Origin: Meloidogyne chitwoodi
Lineage: Eukaryota > Nematoda > Chromadorea > Rhabditida > Meloidogynidae
Reading direction: 5' to 3'
Assembly: GCA_015183035.1 (NCBI GenBank)
Contig: JACZZP010000011.1
Coordinates: 1,612,001-1,676,000 of the forward strand
DNA length: 64,000 nucleotides
The position numbers and the translations under genes were made by a program. Below, in pieces: positions 46,556-58,107 of the stretch (the first letter of the stretch is position 1; every line of letters starts with the position of its first letter). The notes beneath the pieces are model-generated. The model was not told the origin of the DNA and did no database searches. It saw only the letters and a list, made by a program, of their open reading frames with translations.

Positions 46556-48566
46556 ATGAATGTACCAAAACCTAATTATGATGAAATAAATAAAGAAGTA
46601 AATAATATTAGTGTAATATATTCACTGAATCAAATTAATCCACAAATTACAATTCCTCAACCAATAATATTAGGTTCAATTGCACAACAGGTTATTTAAA
46701 ATATAATTATTTTTTATTAAAAATATATAATTATTTTAAAAATAAATTAATATTTAATAAATATTTGGTACTAATTGTTTAATTTAAAAAATCAAAAAAA
46801 AATCATTTAATAGGCTTATTGTCCAATCTGTAAACAACAAGTACAAACCCAAGTAAAATATGTTGTTGGAATTCATACTTGGTTATCGTTCTTTTTATTT
46901 ATGATTTTTGGGTATTTTTTGACTTTTTATTTTTTAAAAAATATTTAAAATTATTTATTTTATTTTTTAGTATTATTTGTGGTATCTTCTTTTTAGTTCC
47001 TTTTTTGTTGATAATTATTAGTTGGATTCCTTTATGTATTAAAACATTTAAAGATTGTAAACATTATTGTTCTGAATGTAATAATTATATTGGAATATAT
47101 AAAAGGGTGCGAAAAGCAGCAATCTTTTGCTCATCTATTTTTACCTTATTAGGCATCGGCCTATCAATTGCTGCGATTTTGAAACCATCATGGCAGGTTA
47201 AAATTTAAAGGATTATTTCTGACAATATAGGTATATATGAAATTATAAATAACAAAGTGTTAAATGCAATTACAATTTTATTATTCATAAATAGGGTTTT
47301 CAGTTCCTGGGGAATTACCGGTTAAACGGAACCGAAAACCGAACCGACAACCCTATTCATAAATGCAGGTTGTCAATATTCAAGAATATATCTCTATTCA
47401 TGAGCATGGTCTCTGGCTTGATTGTATAAGGCATTCTCGTTATGGTAACAGTGGACTCATTGAAAGGTTTTTATTTTAATTTTTATGTCAAATATTTTAA
47501 AAATTATATTTTATTATAAAAAAATGTTTAATTATATTCTTATTATTCATTATATAATTAGATATTCAACAATTAATGAACCTTTGCATTGTATGTACAA
47601 ATTTGACTATGAAAAGTAAATATTTATTTTTTATTTACAATTCTCGAATGAATTTACTTTTAAAGATATTCCAAGATTTTCGATCGTGAGGACGATAATA
47701 CAACTTTTTCTGAAGTAAACAGGCATAAATTTCATGGCTGGCATATGTCGACATTGATAATTCTTGTTTGATTTTTTTTCAAAAATTAATTATTTAAACA
47801 ATTTTAGGTAATTGCCTTGATTACTTCCTTCCTCTCAGTTTGTTTAGCTGTTTGTGGTTGTTGCTGTGCTTCTCTTTCATTGCTATTTACAACTACAACT
47901 TTTTTAACTAGTGAATATATAATATAAATTTATTTAAATTTAATTATTTTGAAATAATTTAGTACTTCTTTCATCTGTTGCCGAAGGCATCTTTTTCTTT
48001 TTTTCTCATCAAGCAGATAATCGTTTTATTAAAGGAATTGTCGCCACTTATGAAGTTTTTAAATATTCTTATTTTATTGATAAATTTTTTAGCAACACGT
48101 TGGCTTGGCATTTTTTCTGCAGATGGCTGCTTGTTTATTCCATTTTATTGCCTTTTTATTTGCCATACTTGCCACATAGTGATTTTAATTATTAATAAAT
48201 TACCTAAATAATATAAATAAATTAGACTAATATAATTATGCAAATATTAAAAATGTTTAATTCTCTTATTTAATTTTTTAAATTTAAATATTTAGTTTTG
48301 CCTTTTCTCAAAGAAGAGTAACACTGGATCAAGAGCACCATTCACTACAGAATTCATCAAAAACTAACAATACAAATATGGGAAGGTACTTTGTTTATTA
48401 AAACGATAATTGTGAATTTAAAATTATAAGATCAATAGAAATAGAACTTCCTGTATTCGTGCAACAATCTCCAACAATTAAAAGTCAAAAATCTTTAGCT
48501 CCGTATCTTTTGAAAGAAAAAGAGGGCAAAGATGTTGATAATTCAATGCCAGAAATTTTAAAATAA
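46556..48566 (+). CDS. LITAF domain fused to four-helix claudin/PMP22-like protein (L2)
   Basis: Eleven exons (46556-46690, 46814-46911, 46971-47196, 47369-47466, 47562-47615, 47666-47765, 47808-47910, 47963-48054, 48093-48178, 48296-48385, 48431-48566) give 405 aa. Exons 1-3 are a full LITAF protein: AYCPICKQQVQTQVKYVVGI, a hydrophobic hairpin, KDCKHYCSECNNYIGIYKR. Exon 3 then runs on without a break into AAIFCSSIFTLLGIGLSIAA, the first helix of a tetraspan protein, followed by an extracellular loop with HGLWLDCIRHS (the W..GLW..C feature of claudin/PMP22 proteins) and a second Cys (LHCMYKF), then helices IALITSFLSVCLAVCGCCCA, LLSSVAEGIFFFFS and AACLFHFIAFLFAILATYFA, and a cytosolic tail. 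Sibling LITAF genes stop soon after GTYKRLG. I infer that duplication placed a LITAF 3' exon onto a claudin-like gene. Unspliced separate genes remain possible, but no start codon or promoter is seen at the joint. Confidence 0.82.
47292..47355. mobile_element. 64-bp hAT-type MITE in intron of LITAF-claudin gene
   Basis: Ends TAGGGTTTTCAGTTCC and GAACCGACAACCCTA, perfect 8-bp duplication TTCATAAA (47284-47291 and 47356-47363). Interior words CGGTT/GAACCG. It ends 13 bp before the acceptor of exon 4 (47369). Confidence 0.85.
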
Positions 48567-48787
48567 GGAATTTAAAATTTTATTAAGAAAAATTTTTTTA
48601 ATTTAAAAATTTATGTAATTTTTAAATTGTTTGTTTATATTAAATAAAATTTAATTTTTATTTAAATTTATATAAGCTATAAAATAATAAAAATATTATA
48701 TTCTAAATATTATTGTAAATTAATTGAAGACAATAATAATATTTTTTTAAATTTTTTTTAATTTCTATTTTTCAGTAATTTATTTCA

Positions 48788-49122
48788 TTAATTAAATAAC
48801 CCTGGATTTTTTTTGCCAATACAAAATCTGTAAAAAAAAAAGAAATTAATTTTATTTATTTTAAATTAAAAAATACCCAATATAGCCAAAATATATACTT
48901 AATAAAATTAAAATAATTAATTGAAATAAATAAAATATTTTTGTTCTTATTTGTTGATTACATGATGGACAAATACGCTGTAAAATTAAATAAAAATTTA
49001 TTTTTAATTGCTAATTTAAATACAAAATTTGGTGAAATAATAATATTTTTTTGATTATTTTCAGTATAATTAGGTGGTTTTTCCATAATTTTATTATCAT
49101 AATTAGGTGGAGGTATATTCAT
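48788..49122 (-). CDS. half-LITAF protein (L3)
   Basis: Exons 49122-49024, 48977-48877 and 48827-48788 give 79 aa. Same plan as L1: MNIPPPNYDNKIMEKPPNY, first knuckle ICPSCNQQIRTK, hydrophobic segment LIILILLSIYFGYIG, then a tail of only 13 residues (FCIGKKNPGLFN) in place of the second knuckle. N-terminal exons of L1 and L3 are nearly identical, while the last exons are unrelated, so the third exon was lost before or replaced after duplication. Divergent from L4. Confidence 0.7.
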
Positions 49123-49714
49123 TGTTTTGAAGAATTAATTTTTAATAAAAATATTTATCTTTAAAAAAATTAATTAAATAAATAATATAATAAATTTTAT
49201 ATAAAAATAAGACCGTTTTAAGTAATATTTTTAGTTAAATATTTTTAAAATTATTTTGTTTCTTGAAATTTAAGAAATTTACATAATTAGTAGAAAAAGT
49301 GTTAAAAATAATTTAAAAAATATCTTTTTTAAATTAAATTAAATTAAATTTATTATTTAAACTATTTAAATAAAATAATATTTTTATTACTAAGAATTTT
49401 ATTTTTTTATTAAATTAATTAAAAATTAAATTAACTATTATAAAATAAAATTAATCTCCTACATTTTAAGTACATAACATATTTGAAAAAGAAAAAAAGT
49501 GATTAATTTATTTTTTAAATAATTAAAACTAGTTTTATTTATTTATTTAACTGACTTAATAATTAATTAATTAATTTAAAATAAAATGAGAAAAAAATTA
49601 AATTAATTTTTTTGTTTTTAAATATAATTATATATTTCTATTTTATTTAAAGAATTATAATTTATATTTTTATAAAAAATAATTTTATTAAAAAAATTAT
49701 TTCACATTAAAACA
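49123..49714. promoter_or_regulatory. divergent promoter region with conserved block
   Basis: Second copy of the block described at 46310-46500 (ACTAAGAATTTTATT, AGTGATTAATTTATTTTTT, CTAGTTTTATTTATTTATTT). Otherwise AT-rich. Confidence 0.45.
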
Positions 49715-50279
49715 ATGAATGTACTACCTCCACCACCTAATTATGATGGAATAAATCAACAAAATATTTATCCACCAAATCCAATTAATCAACAAATAAT
49801 AATTCCTCAAGTAATAGTAGTTGGTCCAATTGCACAACAGGTTATTTAAAATATAATTATTTTATTATAAAAAATAAATTAATATTTAATAATTTTGGAA
49901 TATTAATAAAACAAATATAATTTTAAAAAAAATAAAAGAAAGGTTTTAACTTAACAAAAACAATAATAATTATTTATTTTTTCCATTTAACAGGCTTATT
50001 GTCCAATTTGTAAACAACAAGTCCAAACTAAAGTCACATATGTGGCAGGAATTCAAAATTGGTTATCGTTCATTTTGATGATGTTTTTTGGGTATTTTTT
50101 TGACTTTTTTTTTTTAATATTTATTTTTTAGCATTATTTGTGGTATTATCTTTTTAATTCCATTTTTGCTTGTTTTTATTAGTTTTATTCCTTTTTGTTT
50201 TAATAAATTTAAAGATTGTGTACATCAATGTTCTCAATGTAATAATTATATTGGAACTTATAAACGATTGGGAAATTAA
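49715..50279 (+). CDS. LITAF-domain protein (L4)
   Basis: Exons 49715-49840, 49994-50091 and 50132-50279 give 123 aa. N-terminus MNVLPPPPNYDGINQQN is a PPxY-containing tail of the kind that binds WW-domain ubiquitin ligases in vertebrate LITAF. The domain is complete: YCPICKQQVQTKVTYVAG, hairpin IICGIIFLIPFLLVFISFIP, KDCVHQCSQCNNYIGTYKRL. It ends two residues later. Intron positions (after QQ and within FFG) are the same in L2, L4, L5 and L6. Closest to L2 and L5. Expected on the cytosolic face of endosomal membranes by family knowledge. Confidence 0.88.
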
Positions 50280-50605
50280 AAAAGAAAATCGTTCTATATT
50301 TTTAAATAATTATATATTTTTTTTATTTTGCCAATAGTTTGTCTAAATACTTTGAGTGAATAATAAATGATGACTTAATAAAAATAAATATTTAAAATAA
50401 AGATAAAAAAATAAATTTTTTAATTTTTTAAGCTTCTTTTCTAAACATTTAAGGAATTTTTTTCTTCAATTCAAATAAAAGAAAAAGTAAATTGTTTTAA
50501 ATTTTTATTTTTAAATTGTTTCTATTTTTATATATTTTTATATTATAGAATAAAATTTAATATTTTTATAAAAAATAATTAAAAAAAATATTTTTGTTTA
50601 AAACA
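50280..50605. promoter_or_regulatory. spacer with block shared with L6 promoter
   Basis: TGCCAATAGTTTGTCTAAAT, GAGTGAATAATAAAT and CATTTAAGGAATTTTTTTCT occur here and again at 52020-52190 ahead of L6, a different promoter type from that of L2 and L4. Confidence 0.45.
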
Positions 50606-51216
50606 ATGAATTTATCTCCATCTAATAATGTTGGAATAAATAAAGAAGGAAATATTAGTGTAATATATTCCACAAATCCAATTAATCCTCAACATACAAT
50701 TACTCATTCAATAGAATTGGAACATATATCACAAGAGGTTTTATTTAAATTAAATTAAATATATAATTATTTAATTTATTAAATATTTATTATTTTAAAA
50801 ATTATTATTTAATATGTATTTAGTACAAATATAATATTAATTTTAAAATTTAAAAAAAAAATTAAAAATTAATTATTTTTCAATTTAAAGGTTAATTGCC
50901 CTTCTTGTAAAAAACAAGTCCAAACTAAAGTAAAATATGTTGCTGGAATTCTAACTTGGTTATCGTTCTTTTGTTTGATGTTTTTTGGGTATTTTTTTGA
51001 CTTTTAAAAAATTTAAAAAAATAGTAAAATTATTTATTTTTTAGTATTATTTGTGGTGTAATCTTTTTATTTCTTTTTGTGCTGATATTTCTTAGTTTTA
51101 TTCCTTTTTGTTTTAATAAATTTAAAGATTGTGTACATCAATGTTCTGAATGTAATACTTATTTTGGAACTTATAAACGTTTGGGCAGCAAGAAAAGTCT
51201 TCAAATATTTTTATAA
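50606..51216 (+). CDS. LITAF-domain protein (L5)
   Basis: Exons 50606-50737, 50891-50988 and 51045-51216 give 133 aa. NCPSCKKQVQTKVKYVAG, hairpin GVIFLFLFVLIFLSFIP, KDCVHQCSECNTYFGTYKRL, with a short tail GSKKSLQIFL. The N-terminal tail (MNLSPSNNVGINKEGN) has lost the PPxY motif found in L4 and L6, so partner binding may differ. Same exon plan as L4. Confidence 0.86.
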
Positions 51217-52279
51217 TTAAAAACAAATAATATTTAATATATTAAGAAATTTAATTTTTTATTTAATATTTTTATTATTTTTTAATTAATAAATGTCAGA
51301 TAAATATTTATTTTTTTATTACACGGTTATGCCTCAAAAAACTTAAAAACTTTTTTCATTCAAGACCCCAGATCCTAGGAATTTTAAAGTTTTAACGAGC
51401 ACATACACAAAACCAAATTCAACCAGTTTTTAAAATTACCGTATATTTAAAGGCCATTTATTAATATTTAGTGACTCATAAATATTTATTTATTTTGGAT
51501 TCATAAATTTGTTTAAGTCAGGATTTTTTTTCTAATTTAATTTTTTATTTAATTGTTTTGTTAAATTTGTTTTATTAATAATAAATTGATATATATTTAT
51601 GTGTTCTTTTTTTAAATAAAATTCCCTCTGTCATGACAAATCAATCACTCCTTTTATTTCCTCAAAATGTGTGTACTTATAAAAAATTTTAAACATTATT
51701 TTTTGTCAATATTTATAAATAATAAATTTAATTTTTAATTAATTAATTAAAAAATAAAATTCTTAGTAAACAAAATTAAAAAAATTAATTAAAAAGGAAA
51801 ATAGAAATATATTAAAAACAAATACCTATGACCTGTTCTGAATTTATTTAATATTTTTTATTATTTTTTTTTTTTTAATTTTAAATTTATATAACTACTT
51901 TATCTTTTGTTTTTATATATTTTTTTTAAATTTTTTAAAATTAATAAAATATCAAATTTAAAATAAAAAAGAACAAATTCTCGCCTTAGTTAAATATATT
52001 GATTTTTTAAATCATTCATTTTTTCCTTGGCCAATAGTTTGACTTTAAATACTTGGGGTGAATAATAAATAAAATAAAAAGGATGACTTATCAAAAATAA
52101 AATAAAATTTAATTTTTTCACATTTAAAAAATTTATTTATTTTTTAAAGTCTTTTTCTAATCATTTAAGGAATTTTTTTTCTTAAATTAAAGTAGAAAAA
52201 AATATAAAATTTTTTTAAATTTTATACAGTTTTTTATATTAAATTATATTTAGATATTAAATTATTTCTTTTTAAAACA
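51217..52279. other. intergenic, LITAF cluster
   Basis: AT-rich. 51740-51790 carries an inverted remnant of the block seen at 46310 (AAAATTCTTAGTAAAC). 52020-52190 is the L5/L6-type promoter block. No gene recognised in the rest. Confidence 0.4.
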
Positions 52280-52868
52280 ATGAAAATGCCTCCACCTAAT
52301 TATGATGGTCAAGAAGGACATATTGGTGTAATATATCCACAAAATCCAATTAATCCACAAATTACAATTCCCCAACAAGCAAATTTGGATTTAGGTCCAT
52401 TTGCTCAACAGGTGTTGCATAATAATAAAATTAAAATTATTTTTCTTTTTTAAATTTTTAACTTTTTTATTATTTATAATGGCAAGGCCCTAAGCAATTT
52501 TTTAAATTTAAAAATTCAAAAAATTCTTAACCTAACAAAAAACAATTAAAAATTAATTATTTTTCAGGCTTATTGCCCCACTTGTAAGCAACATGTCCAA
52601 ACTCAAGTAAAATATGTAGCTGGAACCTTTGCTTGGTTATTGTGCTTTTTGTTTCTTCTTTTTGGGTATTTTTTAATTTTTAAAAGATTTAAAAAAATTT
52701 AAAAAATCTTTAAGTTTATTTTGTGGTTGTTGTTGTATTCCTTTTTGTGTCGAAAGTTGTAAAGATGGGGAACATTTTTGTAGTCAATGTAATACTTATA
52801 TTGGTACCTATCAACGTTTGGGAAGCAAAACAAAACAACCAAATATTGTTATAATGAAACAAATTTAA
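52280..52868 (+). CDS. LITAF-domain protein (L6), short Cys-rich hairpin
   Basis: Exons 52280-52411, 52568-52665 and 52715-52868 give 127 aa. MKMPPPNYDGQEG carries PPxY-like sequence; AYCPTCKQHVQTQVKYVAG opens the domain. The hairpin is shorter and Cys-rich (LFCGCCCIPFCVESCKDGEH) than in L4 and L5 and resembles L0 and animal LITAF more closely; the second knuckle is HFCSQCNTYIGTYQRL. A basic tail (GSKTKQPNIVIMKQI) ends it. Confidence 0.88.
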
Positions 52869-53302
52869 ATTAAAAAAGAGAATTTTTTAATTTAATGAAT
52901 TTAAAATTTAATTTTTTGTGAATTGCATTTTTATAATCCCTTTTTTGAGTAAAAATGGAAGAATAAATTTATTTGATAATTCTTTTATTATTTGGGTTAT
53001 TCTTTTATTTAAATTTTGTAATTTGAACAAATTTTGGTAATACCTTGTTAATATTCGACTCTTCCCTATATTTTAAGTGAGTACCATCGTTCTATGGATA
53101 TACATCAGGGGTGTGCTGAATTGATTTTAAAAACGAGAACGAGATACGAGACGGCCAAAGAACACGAATTATACGAGATACAAGACGAGGCACATTCCTA
53201 ATATACATATATATATATAATAATATATTGCCTCTGGTTGTGTTAAAGAGACAAAAAAGAGAACACTTTTGTCAATTTAAAGTAACATTATAGATATCAG
53301 TC
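52869..53302. repeat. diverged copy of the L7 upstream unit, with MITE
   Basis: 52970-53105 and 53209-53290 match 56540-56925 and 59520-59705 (TTATTATTTGGGTTATT, ATATTGCCTCTGGTT, AACAAAAAAGAGAACAC). The copy is broken by the element at 53106-53200. Its LITAF gene has been lost or never came with it. Confidence 0.6.
53106..53200. mobile_element. 95-bp hAT-type MITE
   Basis: Ends CAGGGGTGTGCTG and GGCACATTCCTA, perfect 8-bp duplication ATATACAT (53098-53105 and 53201-53208). Interior ACGAGATACGAGACGGCC words. Same family as 25709-25812. Confidence 0.85.
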
Positions 53303-53869
53303 TGGCTCCCGGAAAATAGGTCAGTAGAAAATTGGTCAGTGGAAATTTGGTCAGTGGAAAATAGGTCAGTACTAGGAAAATAGGTCAGTGGAAAATCGGT
53401 CAGTGAAGAAACAGTACATAAAATTACTAAAATACATGTAAAACACAAAAATACATTAAAATTTTTTGTGTTTACATGTGTTTTCGTGTTTTATTTGTTT
53501 TTTGTGTTTTTTATTTGTGTTTTTTACATGTGTTTTTGTGTTTTATTTGTTTTTTGTGTTTTAAATGTGTTTTTGTGTTTTACATGTGTTTTATTTGTTT
53601 TTGTGTTTTACATGTGTTTTTGTGTTTTACATGTGTTTTATTTGTTTTTTGTGTTTTACATGTGTTTTTGTGTTTTACATGTGTTTTATTTGTTTTTTGT
53701 GTTTTACATGTGTTTTTGTGTTTTATTTGTTTTTACATGTATTTTGTGATTTTATGTACTGTTTCTTCACTGACCAAATTTCCACTGACCTATTTTCCTA
53801 GTACTGACCTATTTTCCACTGACCAAATTTCCACTGACCAATTTTCTACTGACCTATTTTCCTGGCACG
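53303..53869. mobile_element. foldback element, word GGTCAGTGGAAAAT, microsatellite core
   Basis: Arms TGGCTCCCGGAAAATAGGTC and its counterpart, each with five to seven variants of GGTCAGTGGAAATTTGG. Flanks share ATCAGTC (53296-53302 and 53870-53876). Inside, CAGTACATAAAATTACTAAA pairs with 53740-53765, enclosing a 300-bp run of TGTGTTTTACATG words with strong strand bias. It has split the left end of a CTGGATCC-word element: joining the flanks restores an end like TAGAGATAGGACTGGATC. Confidence 0.82.
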
Positions 53870-53876
53870 ATCAGTC

Positions 53877-54102
53877 TTGATCTGGATCGATTTTTCCTGG
53901 ATCCAGAGTCTGGTCAGGTCAATAAAGTAAATCAAGATCCAAAATCCAGATCAAGGATTTTTCAAAATCCCTATATCTAATATTATAATTACTATATTAT
54001 AAATTTTTCCTTATAACCCAATTTAAATTAAAAATTTTTTTTATTATTTTTTTCTCTAAATTTGTGATAAATCATAAGTAAAATAATTTTTTAAAATTAT
54101 TA
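53877..54102. repeat. remainder of CTGGATCC-word element
   Basis: 53877-53980 has GATCTGGATCGATTTTTCCT and ends AAAATCCCTATATCTA, the right end of the 28405-29535 family without most of the interior. 53981-54102 is AT-rich and unassigned. Confidence 0.6.
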
Positions 54103-54110
54103 TTAATAAT

Positions 54111-54352
54111 CAGTGATCGGAAAGTTCCAAAATTTCCACGGAACTAGTTCCAGTTCCGGAACTTGTTTTTGAATTTTTGCAGTTCCAGTTCGGAACTGCA
54201 TTTTTAATTTTCATAGTTCCAGTTCCGGAACTATTGTGGGGTAAGGAACTAGTTCCGGGCCAGTTCCAGTTCCGGAACTAGTTCCAGAACCAGTTCCAGT
54301 TCCAAAAATTTGGTAGTTCCATAGTTCCGGAACTGGAACTTTCCGATCACTG
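54111..54352. mobile_element. hAT-type MITE, word AGTTCCGGAACTGG
   Basis: 242 bp, ends CAGTGATCGGAAAGTTCC, perfect 8-bp duplication TTAATAAT (54103-54110 and 54353-54360). Interior made of AGTTCCAGTTCCGGAACT words, which are self-complementary. Same family as 24652-24912. Confidence 0.9.
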
Positions 54353-54518
54353 TTAATAATATTAAATAAATAAATAAATTATTTTTTTAATTAATTAATT
54401 TATTTATATCAACTATAGATAATATACATAATAAAAAAAAGAAAAGAATGAAATTAATTTTATTCTAAAATATTTATTTATTTTTTAAATTATTTAATTC
54501 TTAAACTTTGAAATTATT

Positions 54519-55764
54519 TTAATTAACAAGTTCATTAATTCCCGGAGCTGTGTTCATTATTATTTTATTATCCAAACTGCCTCCTTAATTTATTTAATTT
54601 TTATTAATTTAATATAATTTAATTATTTACTAACTTTTTTTAATTGTTGTTTCATTTAAAGGTGTACATTTATTTTCATTCATACAACCAATAAATGTTC
54701 TAAAAATTAATTTTAAAAAATTATTTTTATTTATTTTTAAATAAAAATACTTAAAACAATCACATAATCCAATTTTACATTCATTAATATCTTTGGAAGA
54801 ACAATCAGAATATAGTACATCACATGTTCTTTTATTATCGAGAAACTCATTATGTGTAGCAGAATCACAAGTTTGGTTAATTTGTAAAGCATATACGCAA
54901 ATTTTGAAATTTTGAAAGCAACTATAAAAAATTTTGTTTATAAAATAATATATTTCTACTTTGGTGTGGTTCAAATATAAATCACTTCGGGGACCTAATT
55001 TCAGGAAATAACGGGGATACCCTGAATATCAACTCATTGATTTCTGTCAATTGCTTATTCACAAGGCTTATGGGTAAAGTTTTATGGTGATAACAGTCTT
55101 TGTTAATGCTATCTTTAATTCTACCATTTAAATTCAAACAGTCGGTGGATCGGTGATGCGACAATTTCGGCTGAGACATTTGCTATTCACCCATAGATTG
55201 ACATTTACGGGCTAGACACTTGCGGCCCAGCCCGCAAGTGCCAAAATAGGCGTGTGCGCTGCAACTGTCGGGCCGTAAATGTCTTCTCAGCCGAAATTGG
55301 CGGCTAATCGGTGGATCTTATTGTGTTTTTATTATTTTTGTGAAGTTGATATTCATTGTCTATCTTTTTTCTAATTTATGATTTTAATATTTTTTGTTAA
55401 ATTATTATTTTTAATTAAATTTTATGTTTATTAAATATTTTTAAATTTTATTTTTATTAAATTATTTAGGGGAAACTCTCTTACTATTTACCTGCATTCA
55501 GTTAGGTTATATTTATATAATTCTTTATAAGTCCGAATTTTAGCACATTCTTCATTAGTTGGTTCACAATTTATATTTAAATAACCAATAAATAATAATA
55601 ATAAAATTAATATAAATTTTCTAAAAAAAATAAAATAAATATTTAAATTTAATTTTATTTTAAATTAAATTTAAAAAAGGTTTTAAGGTAAAAATAATTC
55701 ATATTTATAAATATTTTATAATAAAATATCTTTTTTTAATAAAAAAATCTTACATTGACAGCAT
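54519..55764 (-). CDS. small secreted cysteine-rich protein (family S, copy 6)
   Basis: Exons 55764-55754, 55620-55492, 54921-54751, 54699-54635 and 54583-54519 give 146 aa. MLSIKFILILLLLFIGYLNI is the signal peptide; then EPTNEECAKIRTY, CFQNFKICVYALQ, TCDVLYSDCSSKDINECK, IGLCDCFK, FIGCMNENKCTPLNE and the last exon with TAPGINELVN. It is the nearest paralogue of copy 5. Its second intron is 570 bp, against about 100 bp or less in most other copies, because it has gained a MITE (55152-55308) and flanking sequence. Splicing across it must still work for the gene to be expressed, since the frame is otherwise intact. Confidence 0.8.
55152..55308. mobile_element. MITE, word GACATTTGCGGC, in intron
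   Basis: 157 bp, left end GGTGATGCGACAATTTCGG as in 26747-27934, perfect 9-bp duplication CGGTGGATC (55143-55151 and 55309-55317). A short relative of that element, lacking its Merlin core. Confidence 0.85.
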
Positions 55765-57190
55765 TGAGAAATTAATATAATTTTTAATTTTTCACAAATT
55801 ATTTATAAAATAAAGAAATTTTAAGATTAATTTAATTTAATATATTCAACCTTTAAATAAGACAAAAAATTAAAAAATATTAAACATTTTGTTTTAAATA
55901 ATTTAAATATTTAATTATTAAATTTAAAAAATTTAATTTCCTTTTTTCTTCATTTTATTTTTTAATTTTATTTAATTAATTAATTAGTAAGTCAATTAAA
56001 TAAATAAATAAAACTAGTTTTATTTAAAAAACAAATAAATCACTTTTTTATTAAATTTGTACTTAAAAATTTAAAAAACATTAATTTTTATTTTAATATT
56101 TTAAAATAAATTTAATCTTTAATTTAAATTAATTCAAAAATAAAATTCTTAGTAAACAAAATATTATTTTATACAACTTTTTAAACAAAAATAAAAGAAT
56201 ATAGTATTTGAAACCAGTTCTTAGAATTTTCGATTCTTTGGATCTATTTGCTTATTTTTGGACTTATTTTATATAGTTCTTTCTTTGACGATAATATAAA
56301 TAAAAACCGAACTTTATGAAAATTTACCCGACCAAAAACTTGGCTCTAATTGTAAGAATAACTTCAAACTTAAATGTTTAACACAAATTAATATTCTTTT
56401 TAAAAACATCCTTTAATAGTTATTATTTGGAATAATTGAAAAGATATTATCTCTTAAAAATTATTAAATTTTATTTAAAAATTAATATTTTAAAATGTTT
56501 CGAAAATTTATTGATTTTCCTAAAAAATAAATTTTTATAAAATTCTTTTATTATTTGGGTTATTTTTTATTTAAATTTTATAATTTGACTAATATAACAA
56601 ATTTATTTGTTCGGTAGGCCGAAACTTTGGGAGTGATACTTCTCAATTAAAACTTCAGCTTCAACACATGAATATAGAGTTAATTTCATCTTAAAATTTT
56701 TTAATAAATTATTGTACAATTTTGCCCTTTGGAAGGACAGATAAACAAATTTTTATTTAAAATTAATTTCAGTCCCAAATTTTCTATTCACTCTTTGTTC
56801 ATATTCATCGCCTCTTCCCTATTTTAAATGAGGCCATTGTTCGATGGATATATTTATAATATTGCCTCTGGTTATGTTAAAGAAGAACAAAAAAGAGAAC
56901 ACATTTAATAAAATTTAAAAGTAACCTCATGGACTGCCAGTCTTTTTCTTTTTTATATTTTGTCTTCTATATTGATTATTCTCTAAGTTTTTCTCTTTTA
57001 TATTTTTTTGGTTAAGACAAGTATTTTAATCTTAGCATAACCTAATATTTTAATGACTAAAGCTTAGATGTATTTATTAAAAAATTAAATCCAGTTAACA
57101 CAGTTTCCATTCTCCTTTGGGTGTTTTTATAACCGGATTTCTTCATATTTCTTTTATTTTTTAGTATTTTTAAATATTTTTTGGTAACAA
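55765..57190. other. intergenic with inverted promoter block and duplicated unit
   Basis: 55960-56165 is the inverted copy of the block at 46310-46500. From about 56390 onward begins a unit of roughly 1.55 kb, including L7, that is repeated from about 57940 (interrupted by 58108-59520). No other gene seen. Confidence 0.55.
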
Positions 57191-57908
57191 ATGAAAGTAC
57201 CTCCACCTCCTAGTTATGACGAGACAATAGAAACAGAACCAATAAATAATTCTAATATATATCCAACAATACCTGAATCTAAAAATCAACAATTTCAACA
57301 ACCGTTAATCGGTGTTCAACAAAATATTAATGTTCTAAATCCTCAGTCAAATCCACATGTTAACCAAGTTCTTGGTCTTTGTTCGCAACCGGTAAAAATT
57401 TTATGGAAAAATTAGTTATGTTTTAATTATTTAATTAATAATTCGATTAGGCTTTTTACCAATTAAATTAATTTATTTATTGTCAATTAATTTTATTTTT
57501 AAATAAAATTAATAATTATATAAAATTTATTTTTTAAAGGTTTATTGTCCAACTTGTAAACAACATACTATGACTAAAATCAAATATATCTCTGGTTTTT
57601 ATACTTGGACTTTGGTTTTACTTTGCATTATTTTTGGGTTTATTATTAAATTAATTTTTAAATTATTTCAATATTTTATTAATTATTTTAGAGGTATTTT
57701 ATGCTGTTATATTCCATTCTGTGTTAATAGTTTTAAAGATTGCCAACATTTTTGTACTCAATGTAATAATTATATTGGGACATTTCAACGTTCTTCTAGT
57801 CGAGATGATAAAAAAAGAAGTATTATTGTTTTTTGTTTATGTCTGTCTCTTTTCCTTTTTGTCTATTATTTTAATTATATTTATACTCCTGTCGAAATTC
57901 AGCCCTAA
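57191..57908 (+). CDS. LITAF-domain protein with extra C-terminal helix (L7)
   Basis: Exons 57191-57391, 57540-57637 and 57692-57908 give 171 aa. A longer Gln/Asn-rich N-terminus starts MKVPPPPSYDETIE (PPxY motif). The domain has VYCPTCKQHTMTKIKYISG, a short Cys-rich hairpin (GILCCYIPFCVNSFKDCQ), and HFCTQCNNYIGTFQRS. A basic linker RDDKKR leads to a second hydrophobic segment, SIIVFCLCLSLFLFVYYF, absent in L4-L6, so this form probably spans the membrane at its C-terminus. In L2 the extra helices also start at this point in the third exon. A truncated copy of the gene lies at 59984. Confidence 0.87.
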
Positions 57909-58107
57909 GACTATCTTTAAAATTCTGTTTTTAATACACATTAATATTTATTTAAGTAAATAATTCTTTTAGTAGTTATTATTTGGAATAATTGAAAAGA
58001 TATTCTCCTTTAAAAATTATTAAATTTTATTTCAAAATTAATATTTTAAAATGTTTCAAATAAAAATTCTTTGATTTTCCTAAAAAATAAATTTTTATAA
58101 ATTCTTT

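Noticed and set aside
53468..53880. Three overlapping Phe/Cys/Val-rich frames resembling membrane proteins
   Set aside because: They read the TGTGTTTTACATG word array in different frames; no splice signals or conserved start.
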